64,000 nt of DNA from Prauserella marina (GTDB lineage Bacteria > Actinomycetota > Actinomycetes > Mycobacteriales > Pseudonocardiaceae): contig NZ_CP016353.1 of NCBI RefSeq assembly GCF_002240355.1, positions 4,328,501-4,392,500 of the forward strand. Direction: 5' to 3'. Below, in pieces: positions 1-9,971 of this stretch. The notes beneath the pieces were generated by a model that was not told where the DNA came from, searched no databases, and saw only the letters and a program-made list of their open reading frames with translations. The position numbers and the translations under genes were made by a program. How positions within the stretch are numbered: position 1 is the first letter of the stretch; every line of letters begins with the position of its first letter.

Positions 1-388
1 GCCGCGAGTGCTTGCCCTCGATCCCGTTGCCGTTCTTGGCGCCACGACGGGCGCGGACGGCCTTGGACAGCCCGTAGGACAGCGCCGCGGTCTTCACGAG
101 TGGCCCGCCGAGCGTCGCGGTGAACACCGAGGACAACGCCGACACGTTGCCCGAAACGGCCTGCGCGTTGGCCGTGATCCCGTCCACCCGCTCAAGCTGG
201 GTGTTCACGTGGGTGATCGTGTCGTTGGCGCCGTGCAGCAACGGATCCGCGTTCTCGTGGGCCTTGCGGATGGCGATCGTGGCCTCGTCCAGCGTGCGCC
301 CGAGCTTGATCAACGCGATCGCCAGGAACACCACCAGCAACACGAACGCGCCCGCGGCGATCAGCGCGGCGATCTGCCCAGCCGACAC
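1..388 (-). CDS. DUF948-type membrane-anchored protein, 3' end cut by window edge
   Basis: About 129 codons are visible on the minus strand, starting at a GTG (386-388) with GGAGGG five bases upstream. One hydrophobic helix at about residues 4-25 is followed by a polar, helix-prone stretch with Asp/Glu/Lys repeats and then a basic segment. This is the layout of actinobacterial DUF948 proteins, a single N-terminal membrane anchor with a cytoplasmic coiled region. Family members often sit between rarA and alaS in actinobacteria, which fits the neighbouring rarA. No function is known. The C-terminus lies outside the window. Confidence 0.7.
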   Translation of the reverse strand, partial: MSAGQIAALIAAGAFVLLVVFLAIALIKLGRTLDEATIAIRKAHENADPLLHGANDTITHVNTQLERVDGITANAQAVSGNVSALSSVFTATLGGPLVKTAALSYGLSKAVRARRGAKNGNGIEGKHSR

Positions 389-485
389 GTGCCCTCCTTC
401 AAGATCGATGGCGACTGCCTCGATGTCGATTGCGCGTCAGGCTACCGTGCGTCGCCGGATCCGTCCGGAGCGCCCTGCCGGTCGA

Positions 486-1370
486 TCACCCTCCGTGTCG
501 CGGCGCATCCGTGACACCCCGGTACAGCACCGCCATGTCCTCGTCAGCGTGCCCCGACTCTACGACGGCCGAAAGGTGGGACAGCGTCGCGCGCAACCCG
601 CCAAGATCGGCTTCTCCCGCCGAGGCGAGCGCCAGTTCGGCGTCTTTCATGGCGAGTGCGGCGGTGAAGCTCGGCGGATAGTCGCCCGCGATCATCTCCT
701 CGCCCTTGGCGTGCGCGTAGGCGGCGTCGAGCGGTCCGCCTTCGATGGCCTCCAGGAACAGCTTCGGGTCGACGCCGAGCAGGTGCGCGAGCGCGATGCT
801 CTCCGCGGCGGCGTTGGTCAGGCCGAGCAACCACGTGTTGACCACGAGCTTGAGCTTGCTCGCCGCACCGGCGAGGCCCACCCACATCGTGCGGGAGCCG
901 ACCGTGTCGAAGACCGGCGCGCACCGTTGCCCCAGCCGCAACGGACCCGAGGCCAGCACCACGAGCGTGCCCTGCTCGGCAGGCGCCCTCGTACCGAGGA
1001 CGGGGGCGTCGACGAAGGCGACTCCCGCGTCGGCGGCCAGCGCGGCGAGTTCGGCGGTCCACTCCGGCCCGACCGTGCTCATCTGCAACCACACCGCGTC
1101 CTCGGCGAAGGCTTCCAGCGCTGGATTCACCGTGTCGTGCACCGCGCGGCCCTCGGACAACATCGTCACCACGAGTCCCGCACCGGCGACGGCCTCGCGT
1201 GGAGTGTCCGCCACGATCGCGCCCCGTTCGGCCAGCGCGCGGGTCTTGGCCGTCGTCCGGTTCCACACCCTGACCGGGAGCCCAGCCCCGAGCAGATTCG
1301 CCGCCATCGGCTCGCCCATGGTCCCTGTCCCCAGCACGGCGACCGTCGGCGACGGTGTCGGCACCGGCAT
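486..1370 (-). CDS. NAD(P)-dependent oxidoreductase, beta-hydroxyacid dehydrogenase family
   Basis: A 294-residue protein of the 3-hydroxyisobutyrate/6-phosphogluconate dehydrogenase family. The N-terminal Rossmann motif GTGTMG lies at residues 14-19 and the NADP-preferring WNRT at 36-39. The family catalytic lysine with its asparagine partner (K174, N178) begins the all-helical C-terminal domain. Length is normal for the family. The substrate cannot be told; many actinomycetes carry several such paralogues, and some members act as imine or glyoxylate reductases. It is followed by the DUF948 gene on the same strand and lies about 100 bases downstream of rarA, so it may be co-transcribed. Confidence 0.85.
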   Translation of the reverse strand: MPVPTPSPTVAVLGTGTMGEPMAANLLGAGLPVRVWNRTTAKTRALAERGAIVADTPREAVAGAGLVVTMLSEGRAVHDTVNPALEAFAEDAVWLQMSTVGPEWTAELAALAADAGVAFVDAPVLGTRAPAEQGTLVVLASGPLRLGQRCAPVFDTVGSRTMWVGLAGAASKLKLVVNTWLLGLTNAAAESIALAHLLGVDPKLFLEAIEGGPLDAAYAHAKGEEMIAGDYPPSFTAALAMKDAELALASAGEADLGGLRATLSHLSAVVESGHADEDMAVLYRGVTDAPRHGG

Positions 1371-1472
1371 GGCTGGCTCCCCTCACCCGGCGCCGTCCGG
1401 CGCCTCTCGACCTGTCCGGAGGTGGGGTAACCGGAAGAGGGCGCGCTCATGCTTGCGGGTCTCGAGTTGACC

Positions 1473-2849
1473 CTAGGCGCGAGGATCGTCCCTGATCGTG
1501 CGGCGTAACCGGGGAACGCGCTCGGCCAACGTCCGCTCGGCGCCCCTGCTGGTCGGGTGGTAATAGTCCTTGCCGACCAGCTCGTCGGGCGGATACTGCT
1601 GGGCGAGCACGCCGTCGGCGACGGCGTGCGGGTAGCGATAGTTCTGTGCGTTGCCGAGTTTCGCCGCCCCCGCGTAGTGACCGTCGCGAAGGTGAGGGGG
1701 CACCGTCCCGGCGCCCCCGGCGCGCACGTCGCCGAGCGCGGCGTCGATACCGGCGATGACGGCATTGGATTTCGGCGCCGTGGCCAGGTGCACGGTGGCC
1801 TGCGCGAGCGCGAGCCTTCCCTCCGGCATTCCGATGAACTGCACGGCGTGCGCGGCGGCGACCGCCGATTGCAGTGCCGTCGGGTCGGCGAGCCCGATGT
1901 CCTCGCTCGCGTGCACGACGAGCCGCCTCGCGATGAACCGCGGGTCCTCCCCCGCCTCGATCATCCTTGCCAGATAGTGCAACGCGGCGTCGACGTCGGA
2001 ACCGCGAATCGACTTGATGAACGCGCTGATGACGTCGTAGTGCTGATCGCCGTCCCGGTCGTACCTGACCGCCGCTTTGTCCACAGTGGACTCCACGGTG
2101 GCGAGATCGATGGTGGCGCCCTGGGTGGCCGCCGTGGCGTCCGCCGCGGCCTCCAGCGCGGTCAGCGCCCTTCGCGCGTCGCCGGAGGCCAGCCGGACGA
2201 CGTGTGCCATCGCCTCCTCCGACAACTCGAAGGCGCCGTCGAGCCCACGTTCGTCGGTCAGTGCCCTGTCGAGCAGTTCCCTGATGTCGTCGTCGGTCAA
2301 CGGCCGCAACTGCAACACCAGCGAACGCGACAGCAGCGGCGACACCACCGAGAACGACGGGTTCTCCGTGGTCGCCGCCACCAGCAGTACCGTGCGGTCC
2401 TCCACCGCGCCGAGCAGCGCGTCCTGCTGCGTCTTGGAGAACCGGTGCACCTCGTCGATGAACAGCACCGTGTTCTCGGAGTTGTACCTGCGCCGCCTGC
2501 GGGCCTCCTCGATGACGCCCCTGACCTCCTTGACACCGGCCGACAGCGCCGACAACGCGACGAACCGGCGGCCCGTCGCCGTCGAAACCAGGTTGGCCAG
2601 CGTGGTCTTTCCGGTGCCAGGAGGGCCGTACAACAGCACCGACGCGGGCGCCGCGCCCTCGACCAGCCTGCGCAGCGGGGCGCCCTCACGCAGCAGATGC
2701 TGCTGGCCGGCGACCTCGCCCAGGGTCCGAGGGCGCATCCGGACCGCGAGCGGCGAACCCGGCGGCACCGGCGGTGGGTTCGCCGCGCCTGCCGGCTCCG
2801 GCGGAGGCGCCAGGTCCTGGTTCACCGTGAAGAGCTCGTCCTGTTGCAC
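1473..2849 (-). CDS. rarA: replication-associated recombination protein RarA (MgsA), AAA+ ATPase
   Basis: A 458-residue AAA+ ATPase related to clamp-loader subunits and RuvB. It acts at stalled replication forks. Walker A GPPGTGKT is at residues 75-82 and Walker [10 protein letters not shown] at 128-136. The C-terminal part has the RarA tetramerisation region. An N-terminal Pro/Ala-rich leader of about 30 residues precedes the conserved segment. The start is a GTG (2847-2849). The gene corresponds to M. tuberculosis Rv2559c by order and family. A 13-bp perfect palindrome (2079-2091) lies inside the coding region. Confidence 0.93.
   Translation of the reverse strand: MQQDELFTVNQDLAPPPEPAGAANPPPVPPGSPLAVRMRPRTLGEVAGQQHLLREGAPLRRLVEGAAPASVLLYGPPGTGKTTLANLVSTATGRRFVALSALSAGVKEVRGVIEEARRRRRYNSENTVLFIDEVHRFSKTQQDALLGAVEDRTVLLVAATTENPSFSVVSPLLSRSLVLQLRPLTDDDIRELLDRALTDERGLDGAFELSEEAMAHVVRLASGDARRALTALEAAADATAATQGATIDLATVESTVDKAAVRYDRDGDQHYDVISAFIKSIRGSDVDAALHYLARMIEAGEDPRFIARRLVVHASEDIGLADPTALQSAVAAAHAVQFIGMPEGRLALAQATVHLATAPKSNAVIAGIDAALGDVRAGGAGTVPPHLRDGHYAGAAKLGNAQNYRYPHAVADGVLAQQYPPDELVGKDYYHPTSRGAERTLAERVPRLRRTIRDDPRA
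2079..2091. repeat. 13-bp palindrome GTCCACAGTGGAC, copy 1
   Basis: A perfect palindrome with 6-bp arms around one A, inside the rarA coding region. An identical copy lies at 51536-51548 in a non-coding region. A partial match (11 of 13) occurs in thrS near 48364. The role is unknown. Confidence 0.5.
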
Positions 2850-2891
2850 ACTTCGAAGGTAACCACGGGTACCGACAGGCGGCGCGGCCGG

Positions 2892-3992
2892 TCACCGCCC
2901 TTCGGCGACCGCGACCTCCCGCCACGCCGGGTAATCGGTGTAACCGGCGCCGCCGTGGGCGTAGAGGTGCGTTTCGTCGATCGCGGCAAGCGGGGCGCCC
3001 TGAGCGAACCGCGCCGGCAGGTCGGGATTGGCGATGAACGCCCTGCCGAACGAGACCAAATCGGCGGTGCCCTCGGCGAGGACGGCGCGGGCGGCCTTCT
3101 CGGTCGTCGGTTCCCTGTTCTCGCCGACGTTGCCGATCAGCGTGCCGGGCCACAGCGCGCGCAGGTCCGCGAGCGCCGCGTACCGGTCGGCGTCGGTGAC
3201 GTGCAGATAGCCCAGCCCCACGTCGCGCAGTGCCGCGACCAGTGCCCTGTAGACCGGCGCCGGGTCGTGTTCGACCATGCCGAACTGGGGATTGCCAGGA
3301 GAAAGACGCAGCGCGGTTCGCCCCGCCCCGATGGCGTCGGCCACCGCGGTCGTGACCTCGACGGCGAACCTGATCCGGTCGGCGATGGCACCGCGTCCGT
3401 ACTCGTCGTCCCTGAGATTGGTGTTGTCAGCGAGGAACTGGTGGATCAGGTAGCTGTTGGCGCCGTGCAGCTCGACGCCGTCGAATCCGGCTTCGATCGC
3501 GTTGCGCGCCGCGGCGCCGTGATCGAGCACGGTTTGCCTGATGTCCGCCGTGGTCATGGCCAGCGGGACGATCGCGTCGGCCTTGCCGTCCTTGACGTGC
3601 ACGGGGCCTGGCGCCCGCACGGCCGACGGCCCCGAGGGGAGGTCGCCGGTCAGCCGCGACCTCGGATGTCCTTTCCTGCCACCGTGCATGAGCTGCGCGA
3701 AGATCACCCCGCCTTCGGCGTGCACCGCGTCGGTCACCTCGCGCCAGCCCTGTACGTGCTTCCTGGTCTCCAAGCCCGGAATGCGCCACTCCGACTGGCC
3801 GCGAGCGCTCGGCCAGATGCCTTCGGTGACGATCAGCCCCGCTCCGGCGCGCTGGGCGTAGTAGTCGGCGACGATCGGCGACGGTGTCCCGTCCTCCTCG
3901 GCACGGAACCGGGTCATCGGCGCCATGACCATGCGGTTGGCCAGTGTCAGCGGGCCGAGTCGGTAGGGGGTGAGCAGGTCGGAATCGGTCAT
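2892..3992 (-). CDS. Old Yellow Enzyme family NADH:flavin oxidoreductase (alkene reductase)
   Basis: A 366-residue FMN-dependent TIM-barrel protein. Ene-reductases of this family reduce activated C=C bonds in enones, maleimides or nitro compounds using NAD(P)H. The substrate-binding His-Asn pair of classical OYE proteins is visible in HGAN (176-179), and the FMN-binding N-terminus carries the MAPMTR segment near residue 23. Family length is about 360. The start chosen is the ATG at 3990-3992, which opens the conserved domain; upstream in-frame sequence runs into the operator. It is transcribed divergently from a MerR regulator across an inverted repeat, so it is probably inducible by an electrophile or drug-like ligand. 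Confidence 0.9.
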   Translation of the reverse strand: MTDSDLLTPYRLGPLTLANRMVMAPMTRFRAEEDGTPSPIVADYYAQRAGAGLIVTEGIWPSARGQSEWRIPGLETRKHVQGWREVTDAVHAEGGVIFAQLMHGGRKGHPRSRLTGDLPSGPSAVRAPGPVHVKDGKADAIVPLAMTTADIRQTVLDHGAAARNAIEAGFDGVELHGANSYLIHQFLADNTNLRDDEYGRGAIADRIRFAVEVTTAVADAIGAGRTALRLSPGNPQFGMVEHDPAPVYRALVAALRDVGLGYLHVTDADRYAALADLRALWPGTLIGNVGENREPTTEKAARAVLAEGTADLVSFGRAFIANPDLPARFAQGAPLAAIDETHLYAHGGAGYTDYPAWREVAVAEGR

Positions 3993-4004
3993 ACGGGGAC
4001 GATA

Positions 4005-4028
4005 GAACCTGACACTGATGTTAGGTTC
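4005..4028. promoter_or_regulatory. MerR-type operator between ene-reductase and regulator genes
   Basis: A 24-bp interrupted inverted repeat: left arm GAACCTGACA, spacer CTGA, right arm TGTTAGGTTC; the arms match at 9 of 10 positions. It is centred in the 82-base divergent gap, 13 bases from the oxidoreductase start and 46 from the regulator start. MerR-family operators normally overlap a promoter with a long spacer, which fits this layout. The assignment to this regulator is inference. Confidence 0.65.
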
Positions 4029-4074
4029 AAGAGGAAAATCGACAGCGCGGATATTCCCGGAAAGGCGGTGTGCC

Positions 4075-4440
4075 ATGCGGATCGGCGAACTGGCATCGAG
4101 GACCGCCGTCAGCGAACGCTCGCTGCGGTACTACGAGCAACAGGGCCTGCTCGCCGCCGAACGCACTCCCGGCGGGCACCGGGAATACCCGGAATCGGCC
4201 GTCGACCGCGTCGTGCGCATCCAGGAGCTGTACGCGGCGGGATTGTGCAGCTCCAAGATCGTCGATCTGCTGCCCTGCATCAGGGACGACGACGGCGGCC
4301 CCGCCGAGACGGCGACCCCGATGCTGGTCGAACAGCTCACCGCCGAGCGGGACCGGATCACCGCGACGATCGACGACCTCGTCCGGTCCAGGGACATCCT
4401 CGACGACGTGATCACGACGGCCAAAGGCGAAGCGCGATAG
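4075..4440 (+). CDS. MerR family transcriptional regulator
   Basis: A 121-residue regulator. The N-terminal winged helix begins MRIGELA and contains the family signature RSLRYYEQQGLL at about residues 16-27, followed by the wing region GGHREY. A coiled-coil dimerisation helix fills the C-terminus and ends without a large effector domain. One cysteine lies near residue 59 and one near residue 66, so redox or metal sensing cannot be excluded. Start ATG 4075 follows GGAAAGGCGG. Divergent orientation to the ene-reductase suggests that it controls that gene. Confidence 0.88.
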   Translation: MRIGELASRTAVSERSLRYYEQQGLLAAERTPGGHREYPESAVDRVVRIQELYAAGLCSSKIVDLLPCIRDDDGGPAETATPMLVEQLTAERDRITATIDDLVRSRDILDDVITTAKGEAR

Positions 4441-4469
4441 CCGCCGTGCGAACCGCCCGGCGCGGGCGC

Positions 4470-5681
4470 CTAGCGGAACGCCGGGTACAGCGGCAGTGCC
4501 AGTCCCCTGCCGAACCGTGCCGCGAGCGCGCGCGTCACCGTGTCGGCGTGATCGGCGACGCCGTCCTCACCTTCCCTTCCCGCGTACTCGGTGAGGTCTC
4601 GCCACCAGGTGACCAGAGCCGAGGCGGGGCCTGAAGCGGAGAACTCGCCACTACCGGGCAGCCGTGGCAGCAACCGCGCCGTCGCCATCGACACCAGCAG
4701 CAACTGGTTGTCCAGCAGGTAGGAGGAGAGCGTGTCCTCGTCGGCGAGCCCCGGCCACAACGCGACGACCTCGGCCCGCCACGCCGCGATCATCGCCTCG
4801 CTCATCCCCGAGGGCAGCGCGAGCGGTTTCGGCCCCGACGCGAACGGCACCCTCAGGTGAGCGGCGTCGACGAGCGCGCTACGAATCCTGCCGCGCTCGA
4901 AGTCGAGAAAGCGCACACCCGCGCTGGTCACCAAGTTGTTGTCCGGCCAAAGATCAACCGGGCTGAACGCGCGGTAGGACGGCGAACGCGCCTGGTCGAG
5001 CGCCCTGCCGAGAGCCTCGTGCGCCGCCTCGGACGTCGGCACGTTCAGCACATCCCTGAGCAGCGGCGGAACCTGTTCGCACGCCGCGACGAGCTCGACG
5101 ATCTGATCGGGTTGCCTCGGCTGCTCCTCGCCCTTCGCTCCCGCGCTCAGCCTGCGCAGCAGCGCATTGAAGTCCGCTTCCCGGTTGGCCGTACTGAAAT
5201 GCATCCTGCCCAGTGACCGCGCCCACGACAGCAGCGCCGTCTCGGCGGCCCTGCCGTCCGAGCCGTTCAGCTTGTCCTCAAGCGTGTCGGTGCGCCCGAG
5301 ATCGTCGATCACCAGCACGCGGTGATCGCGGTCATGAGCGAGCAGTTCGGGGCACACGCGCTCCTCGGGGGACAGCGCGGTGAACAACTGATAGCTGGCG
5401 GCTTCCCTCGCGAACGAATCCGTCTCGCCAGGCATGGGCCGTTCGGGGTAATGCTTGATCACCAAGGTGCGCGGCAAGGCGAACGGCGAGGAAGCCACCC
5501 GCGCCCTGACGACCGTCGCGGGGCCGCTTCCTTCCAGATCCTCGGCGTCGACCAACGTGATCGCACTGCCAAAACGATGCGCGAGGACCGCCTCGGCGGC
5601 GACGACCGCGGCCTCGATGGACAGAAGTTCCGCTCCAGCTCCGACAGTGGAATCGTCGGCAGAGGAGGTGTCGACAGTCAT
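4470..5681 (-). CDS. phosphotransferase (APH/choline kinase-like) family protein
   Basis: A protein of about 403 residues with protein-kinase-like fold features: an ATP-binding lysine region LVIKHYP, a hinge segment VLVIDDLG, the catalytic-loop area with FSPVDLWPDNN and the metal-binding FLDFERGR. These match the aminoglycoside/homoserine kinase superfamily, although the Brenner HxD motif is altered to PVD. The substrate is unknown; antibiotic resistance should not be assumed. ATG 5679-5681 is chosen; an in-frame GTG 39 bases upstream is possible. It lies about 100 bases downstream of the DUF389 gene on the same strand. Confidence 0.75.
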   Translation of the reverse strand: MTVDTSSADDSTVGAGAELLSIEAAVVAAEAVLAHRFGSAITLVDAEDLEGSGPATVVRARVASSPFALPRTLVIKHYPERPMPGETDSFAREAASYQLFTALSPEERVCPELLAHDRDHRVLVIDDLGRTDTLEDKLNGSDGRAAETALLSWARSLGRMHFSTANREADFNALLRRLSAGAKGEEQPRQPDQIVELVAACEQVPPLLRDVLNVPTSEAAHEALGRALDQARSPSYRAFSPVDLWPDNNLVTSAGVRFLDFERGRIRSALVDAAHLRVPFASGPKPLALPSGMSEAMIAAWRAEVVALWPGLADEDTLSSYLLDNQLLLVSMATARLLPRLPGSGEFSASGPASALVTWWRDLTEYAGREGEDGVADHADTVTRALAARFGRGLALPLYPAFR

Positions 5682-5777
5682 TGACACAGACCCTACTAGT
5701 GAATGAGCAACGGTGACCACAACGTTGACGATGATCGTGATGTTTTCCCACCTGGTACACCCGGTGTTCGCCTCGGT

Positions 5778-6722
5778 TCAGCCTCGGGGCAACGGGCGTG
5801 TCGGCAACACCACCTTCGGATCTCTTCGCAAGCGCAGTGCCAGCACCAATGCCGCGGCAAGCACCAGCCCAACCAGGTTGACCAGCAACTGAACAAGGGA
5901 AAGCACGCAGCGGTCCCACTCGCCGAGCACAGCGGCCACGACGGCGTAGCCCGCGGCGGGAATCGTGGTGACCGAGATGAAGACCCCCACGAGCGCCGCC
6001 GACTTCTCCGAGGTCATCGCGAGCATCCCCGCGGCCCCGGCGAGCAACGCGATCAACACCGAGTAACCGCTGAACTGGTAGACGAAATCGACATTGCGTT
6101 CCGCCAGCAGGGTTTCTGCGTTCACGAATCCGGTTTCCTTGCCCAGCAGTGTGAAACCGGCGGTGACCAGCATCGCCAGTGGATACCCGACAGCGAGGGC
6201 GAACACGGCTCGGCGCATCAGATCCCAGCGGCGCAGCACGATTCCGACCGCGATCCCCGCGAGGGGACCGAATTCTGGTCCCACCACCATCGCGCCGACG
6301 AGCGTGACCGTCGAATCGGTCACCACACCGATGGCGGCCAGCAAGCACGCGATCGTCAGGAACGTCTGGAAAACAGGGCTCAGCCGGGATTCCTCGCCGG
6401 TGCGGCTCACCAGTTCCTGCCAGATGACCGCGTCAGCCGCGTCCCCTTTCGCGCGCTGCTCCGCCTTGTCGGCCGCATCGGAGAGCACCGCGTCGAGTTC
6501 GGTGAGGGTGATCGAGCCCCGGCGATCGAGGCGTTCCGCCGTGAGCACGCCGATCACCTCATCGGCCGACTCTCGGGCGAGATCGGCCTCGACCACGTCA
6601 CCGGCCGGTGCGACCGCGGCTCCACGCGAGCACGACAGGTTGGCGACCCCGGGCTGTTCGCTCAGGGTCGCCAACACCGCGTCGGTGCGGTCGGCCGGGC
6701 TGATCGCCCGCAGGTGGAGCAC
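5778..6722 (-). CDS. DUF389 domain membrane protein
   Basis: A 314-residue integral membrane protein. The first 110 residues form a soluble alpha/beta domain, followed by the DUF389 core with about six hydrophobic helices beginning near residue 125 and containing the typical segment GAMVVGPEFGPLAG. The C-terminus ends with a short basic tail. Family function is unknown; some members are annotated as TIGR00341-like. Its GTG start (6720-6722) lies nine bases after the aspS stop codon, so co-transcription with aspS is likely. Confidence 0.85.
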   Translation of the reverse strand: MLHLRAISPADRTDAVLATLSEQPGVANLSCSRGAAVAPAGDVVEADLARESADEVIGVLTAERLDRRGSITLTELDAVLSDAADKAEQRAKGDAADAVIWQELVSRTGEESRLSPVFQTFLTIACLLAAIGVVTDSTVTLVGAMVVGPEFGPLAGIAVGIVLRRWDLMRRAVFALAVGYPLAMLVTAGFTLLGKETGFVNAETLLAERNVDFVYQFSGYSVLIALLAGAAGMLAMTSEKSAALVGVFISVTTIPAAGYAVVAAVLGEWDRCVLSLVQLLVNLVGLVLAAALVLALRLRRDPKVVLPTRPLPRG

Positions 6723-6731
6723 TCGGCTCGC

Positions 6732-8567
6732 TCAGGAACGCGACCGGGAATCGGACTCCGGCTTCGCCGCGGCGTCAGCCGTGCCGCCTTCGGCACGCGA
6801 GTCCTTCTTGACCGCGGGCTTGGCGTCGACACCGGCCTCTTTGCGCTGCGCCGCGGTGATCGGGGCCGGAGCACCGGTGAGCGGGTCGTAGCCACCACCG
6901 GTCTTCGGGAACGCGATGACGTCCCTCAGCGATTCCGCGCCGGCGAGTAGCATCACGATGCGGTCCCAGCCGAAGGCGATGCCGCCGTGCGGCGGAGGAC
7001 CGAACTGGAAGGCGTCGAGCAGGAACCCGAACTTCTCCTGGGCTTCCGCCTCGGAAAGTCCCATGATCTCGAAGACCCGCTTCTGCACGTCGGCGCGGTG
7101 GATACGGATGGACCCGCCACCGATCTCGTTGCCGTTGCAGACGATGTCGTATGCGTAGGCGAGCGCGTTGCCGGGGTCGGCCTCGAACTTGTCGATCCAC
7201 TCCGGCGTCGGCGAGGTGAACGCGTGGTGCAGTGCCGTCCACTTGCCGCCACCGACCGCGACGTCGTCGCTCTCGTCCGCGGCCTCGAACAGCGGGAAGT
7301 CGACCACCCACACGAAAGACCACGCGTTCTCGTCGATCATGCCGAGCCGGTCGGCGATCTCGACCCTGGCCGCGCCGAGCAGCGCACGCGCGTCGTTCGG
7401 CTTGCCTGCCGAGAAGAACACGCAGTCACCCGGCTTCGCGCCCGCGGCGGCGGCCAGGTTTTCCCTTTCGTGTTCCGAGATGTTCTTCGCCACCGGGCCG
7501 CTCAGTGTGCCGTCCTCACCGACGAGCACGTAGGCGAGTCCCCGGTGTCCCCGCTGTTTCGCCCAGTCCTGCCACGCGTCGAGCTGGCGGCGCGGCTGGC
7601 TCGCGCCGCCCCGCATCACGACGGCTCCGACGTAGGGAGCCTGGAAAACCCGGAACGGCGTGTCGGAGAAGAACTCCGTTAGCTCGGTCAGTTCGAGGTC
7701 GAACCGCAGGTCCGGCTTGTCCGTTCCGTACTTGGCCATCGCCTCGGCATAGCTGATGCGGCGGAACGGCTTGGGCACGTCGACCCCGGCGATCGCCCAC
7801 AGCGCGGTCACGATGTCCTCGCCGAGCGCGATGACGTCGTCCTGCTCCACGAAACTCATCTCGATGTCGAGCTGCGTGAACTCGGGTTGCCGGTCGGCAC
7901 GGAAGTCCTCGTCGCGGTAGCAGCGCGCGATCTGGTAGTAGCGTTCGAGCCCGCCCACCATGAGCAACTGCTTGAACAGCTGCGGCGACTGAGGCAGCGC
8001 GTACCAGGATCCGGGCCGCAGCCGGGCAGGCACGACGAAGTCGCGGGCACCCTCCGGCGTCGACCTGGTCATCGTCGGCGTCTCGATTTCGAGGAAGTCC
8101 TGCCCGTGCAACACATCCCTCGCGACCCGGTTGACCTCGCTGCGCAACCGCATCGCGCCGGCCGGAGCGGCGCGCCGCAGGTCGAGGTAGCGGTACTTGA
8201 GCCGCACCTCCTCACCCACGTCGACCCTGTCGTCGATGGGGAACGGCAGTACCGCCGATTCCGAGAGCACCACGAGATCGGTGACGAGAACCTCGATGCC
8301 GCCGGTGGGAATCTCGGGGTTGTCGTTGCCCTCCGGCCTGCGCGACACCTCGCCGACGACCTTGATGCAGTACTCGGCACGAAGGTTGTGGGCCTGCTCG
8401 GCCATCTCCCCTTCGCGGAAGACCACCTGCGCGATCCCGCTCGCGTCACGGAGATCGACGAAGATCACCCCGCCGTGATCGCGCCGCCTTGCCACCCAGC
8501 CGGTGAGGGTGACGGTCTGGCCGGCGTGCTCGACACGCAAGGTGCCGGCGTTGTGGGTGCGAAGCAC
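6732..8567 (-). CDS. aspS: aspartyl-tRNA synthetase (probably non-discriminating Asp/Asn type)
   Basis: Class IIb aminoacyl-tRNA synthetase of 611 residues. It has the N-terminal OB-fold anticodon-binding domain ([14 protein letters not shown] near residue 20), motif 2 with the [12 protein letters not shown] loop, the GAD insertion typical of bacterial AspRS, and motif 3 GIAFGWDR near the end. The C-terminus has a charged extension rich in Asp, Ser and Arg. A GTG at 8565-8567 gives the usual VLRTHNAG start; an open frame continues 48 codons upstream but is Arg/Pro rich and unlike the family. Many actinobacteria without AsnRS use a non-discriminating AspRS, but this cannot be settled here. It is the M. 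tuberculosis Rv2572c counterpart. Confidence 0.96.
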   Translation of the reverse strand: MLRTHNAGTLRVEHAGQTVTLTGWVARRRDHGGVIFVDLRDASGIAQVVFREGEMAEQAHNLRAEYCIKVVGEVSRRPEGNDNPEIPTGGIEVLVTDLVVLSESAVLPFPIDDRVDVGEEVRLKYRYLDLRRAAPAGAMRLRSEVNRVARDVLHGQDFLEIETPTMTRSTPEGARDFVVPARLRPGSWYALPQSPQLFKQLLMVGGLERYYQIARCYRDEDFRADRQPEFTQLDIEMSFVEQDDVIALGEDIVTALWAIAGVDVPKPFRRISYAEAMAKYGTDKPDLRFDLELTELTEFFSDTPFRVFQAPYVGAVVMRGGASQPRRQLDAWQDWAKQRGHRGLAYVLVGEDGTLSGPVAKNISEHERENLAAAAGAKPGDCVFFSAGKPNDARALLGAARVEIADRLGMIDENAWSFVWVVDFPLFEAADESDDVAVGGGKWTALHHAFTSPTPEWIDKFEADPGNALAYAYDIVCNGNEIGGGSIRIHRADVQKRVFEIMGLSEAEAQEKFGFLLDAFQFGPPPHGGIAFGWDRIVMLLAGAESLRDVIAFPKTGGGYDPLTGAPAPITAAQRKEAGVDAKPAVKKDSRAEGGTADAAAKPESDSRSRS

Positions 8568-8853
8568 TTCGCGGAGTCCTCTCGGAAACGATGGTGGTCG
8601 GGTGGTGTTCGCACGCCGGAGCTTTCCGCCGTGCGGGCGTCTCGGTCTTTCGCGATCCGTCTGGGCTGCCTGTTCGTCTGTCACGGCCACCGCGACGGCG
8701 GATGCCACCACGGATCACCTTTTCGCCGGTCCCGTCCGGCACCCGCGAGGCGCGGATACCGCCGGATGGCCGACGGCCCAGGTTAACGAACCGACCGGGA
8801 CGCGGCGCCACCAGGTTTCCCAGGAGGATCGTGCCGCCGTCGACTCAGCCCGG

Positions 8854-9963
8854 TCACAGCAACGTCATCTGCTCTCCCCTCGCCGCACCGGCCGAGGGCA
8901 TGCTGCCCTCCGGCCAGCTCGCCCGCTCGTCGCCGGGCACACCGCGCTCCCCCGCGCCCGGTTCCGGCGCGAGCCCGTGCGCCCGCAACAGCGGTTCCAC
9001 CCTCGCCGCGAGCCGCTGCCGGTAGCTCGCGCTCACATAGCTGCCCTTGCCGTAGAGCGCCCGGTACCTCGGCACGAGGCCAGGATGCTCGGCCGCGAGC
9101 CAGCTCGCGAACCACTCGCGGGTGCCGGGACGCAGGTGCAACGGGATGATGGTCGCTCCCGTGGCACCGGCAGCGGCGATCTCGGCGAGCAGCTCGTCGA
9201 GGGCCTCCCGCGAATCCGTGAGCCCCGGCAGCACCGGCGCGACGAACACCCCGCAGGACAGCCCGGCATCACTGGCCCTGCGCACGAGATCCAGCCTCGC
9301 CTGAGGGCTCGGGGTTCCCGGTTCGAGGCCGCGCTGCAAGGAGCGGTCGAGCAGCGCGATGGACACCCCGAGCCCGACGGGGACCTCCGCGCTCACCGAC
9401 CGCAGCAACGGCAGGTCTCTGCTCAGCACCGTTCCCTTCGTGAGAATCGAGAAGGGGGTCCCCGAACCGGCGAGCGCGCCGATGATGCCCGGCATCAGCC
9501 GGTATTTGCCCTCCGCTCGCTGATAGGGGTCGGTGTTGGTGCCCATCGCGACGTGCTCCCGCGTCCAGCTTCGCCGCCGCACCTGGGCCGCGAGGACCTC
9601 CGGCGCGTTGACCTTGACCACCACCTGGCTGTTGAAGTCCTCCCCCGCGTCGAACTCCAAGTAGGTGTGTGATTGCCGCGCGAAGCAGTACACACAGGCA
9701 TGCGAGCACCCTCGGTAGGGATTCACCGTCCACTGGAACGGGACTCTCGCCGCGCCGGCCACCTTGTTGAGCACCGACTTCGCCCGCACCTCGTGAAAGG
9801 TGACGCCCGCGAAATCAGGCGAGGTGACCGACCGCACCAGCCCGGACAATCCGAGCAGTGCCTGCTGGGCCTGCCGCCCCGTCGTGCGTTCCTCGTCGCA
9901 CGCGGCACCGCCGCTGCCAGCACTGCCCTCCGCGTCGCCGACGCGCTGCCGTTCCCACCTCAC
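8854..9963 (-). CDS. Rv2578c-family radical SAM protein, SplB-like
   Basis: A 369-residue radical S-adenosylmethionine protein. The 4Fe-4S ligands are the CX3CX2C motif at residues 86-93 (C86, C90, C93) following NPYRG. The whole family is related to spore photoproduct lyase, a DNA photoproduct repair enzyme, although the substrate of the actinobacterial members is not established. The start GTG (9961-9963), giving VRWERQR, matches family N-termini. Nine bases upstream lies a perfect SOS box, so the gene is probably LexA controlled and DNA-damage inducible. I recall that M. tuberculosis Rv2578c is in the LexA regulon, which agrees. Confidence 0.9.
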   Translation of the reverse strand: MRWERQRVGDAEGSAGSGGAACDEERTTGRQAQQALLGLSGLVRSVTSPDFAGVTFHEVRAKSVLNKVAGAARVPFQWTVNPYRGCSHACVYCFARQSHTYLEFDAGEDFNSQVVVKVNAPEVLAAQVRRRSWTREHVAMGTNTDPYQRAEGKYRLMPGIIGALAGSGTPFSILTKGTVLSRDLPLLRSVSAEVPVGLGVSIALLDRSLQRGLEPGTPSPQARLDLVRRASDAGLSCGVFVAPVLPGLTDSREALDELLAEIAAAGATGATIIPLHLRPGTREWFASWLAAEHPGLVPRYRALYGKGSYVSASYRQRLAARVEPLLRAHGLAPEPGAGERGVPGDERASWPEGSMPSAGAARGEQMTLL

Positions 9964-9971
9964 CCCACGAT

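Noticed and set aside
486-1370. Reading this dehydrogenase as the functional partner of the second one at 19988
   Set aside because: Both share a fold, but the catalytic lysine pattern is present only in the first; they are not duplicates with a common role.
1557-4634. A 1025-codon open frame on the plus strand
   Set aside because: It runs antisense through rarA and the ene-reductase, is Arg/Gly/His rich and has no domain; it is a high-GC shadow.
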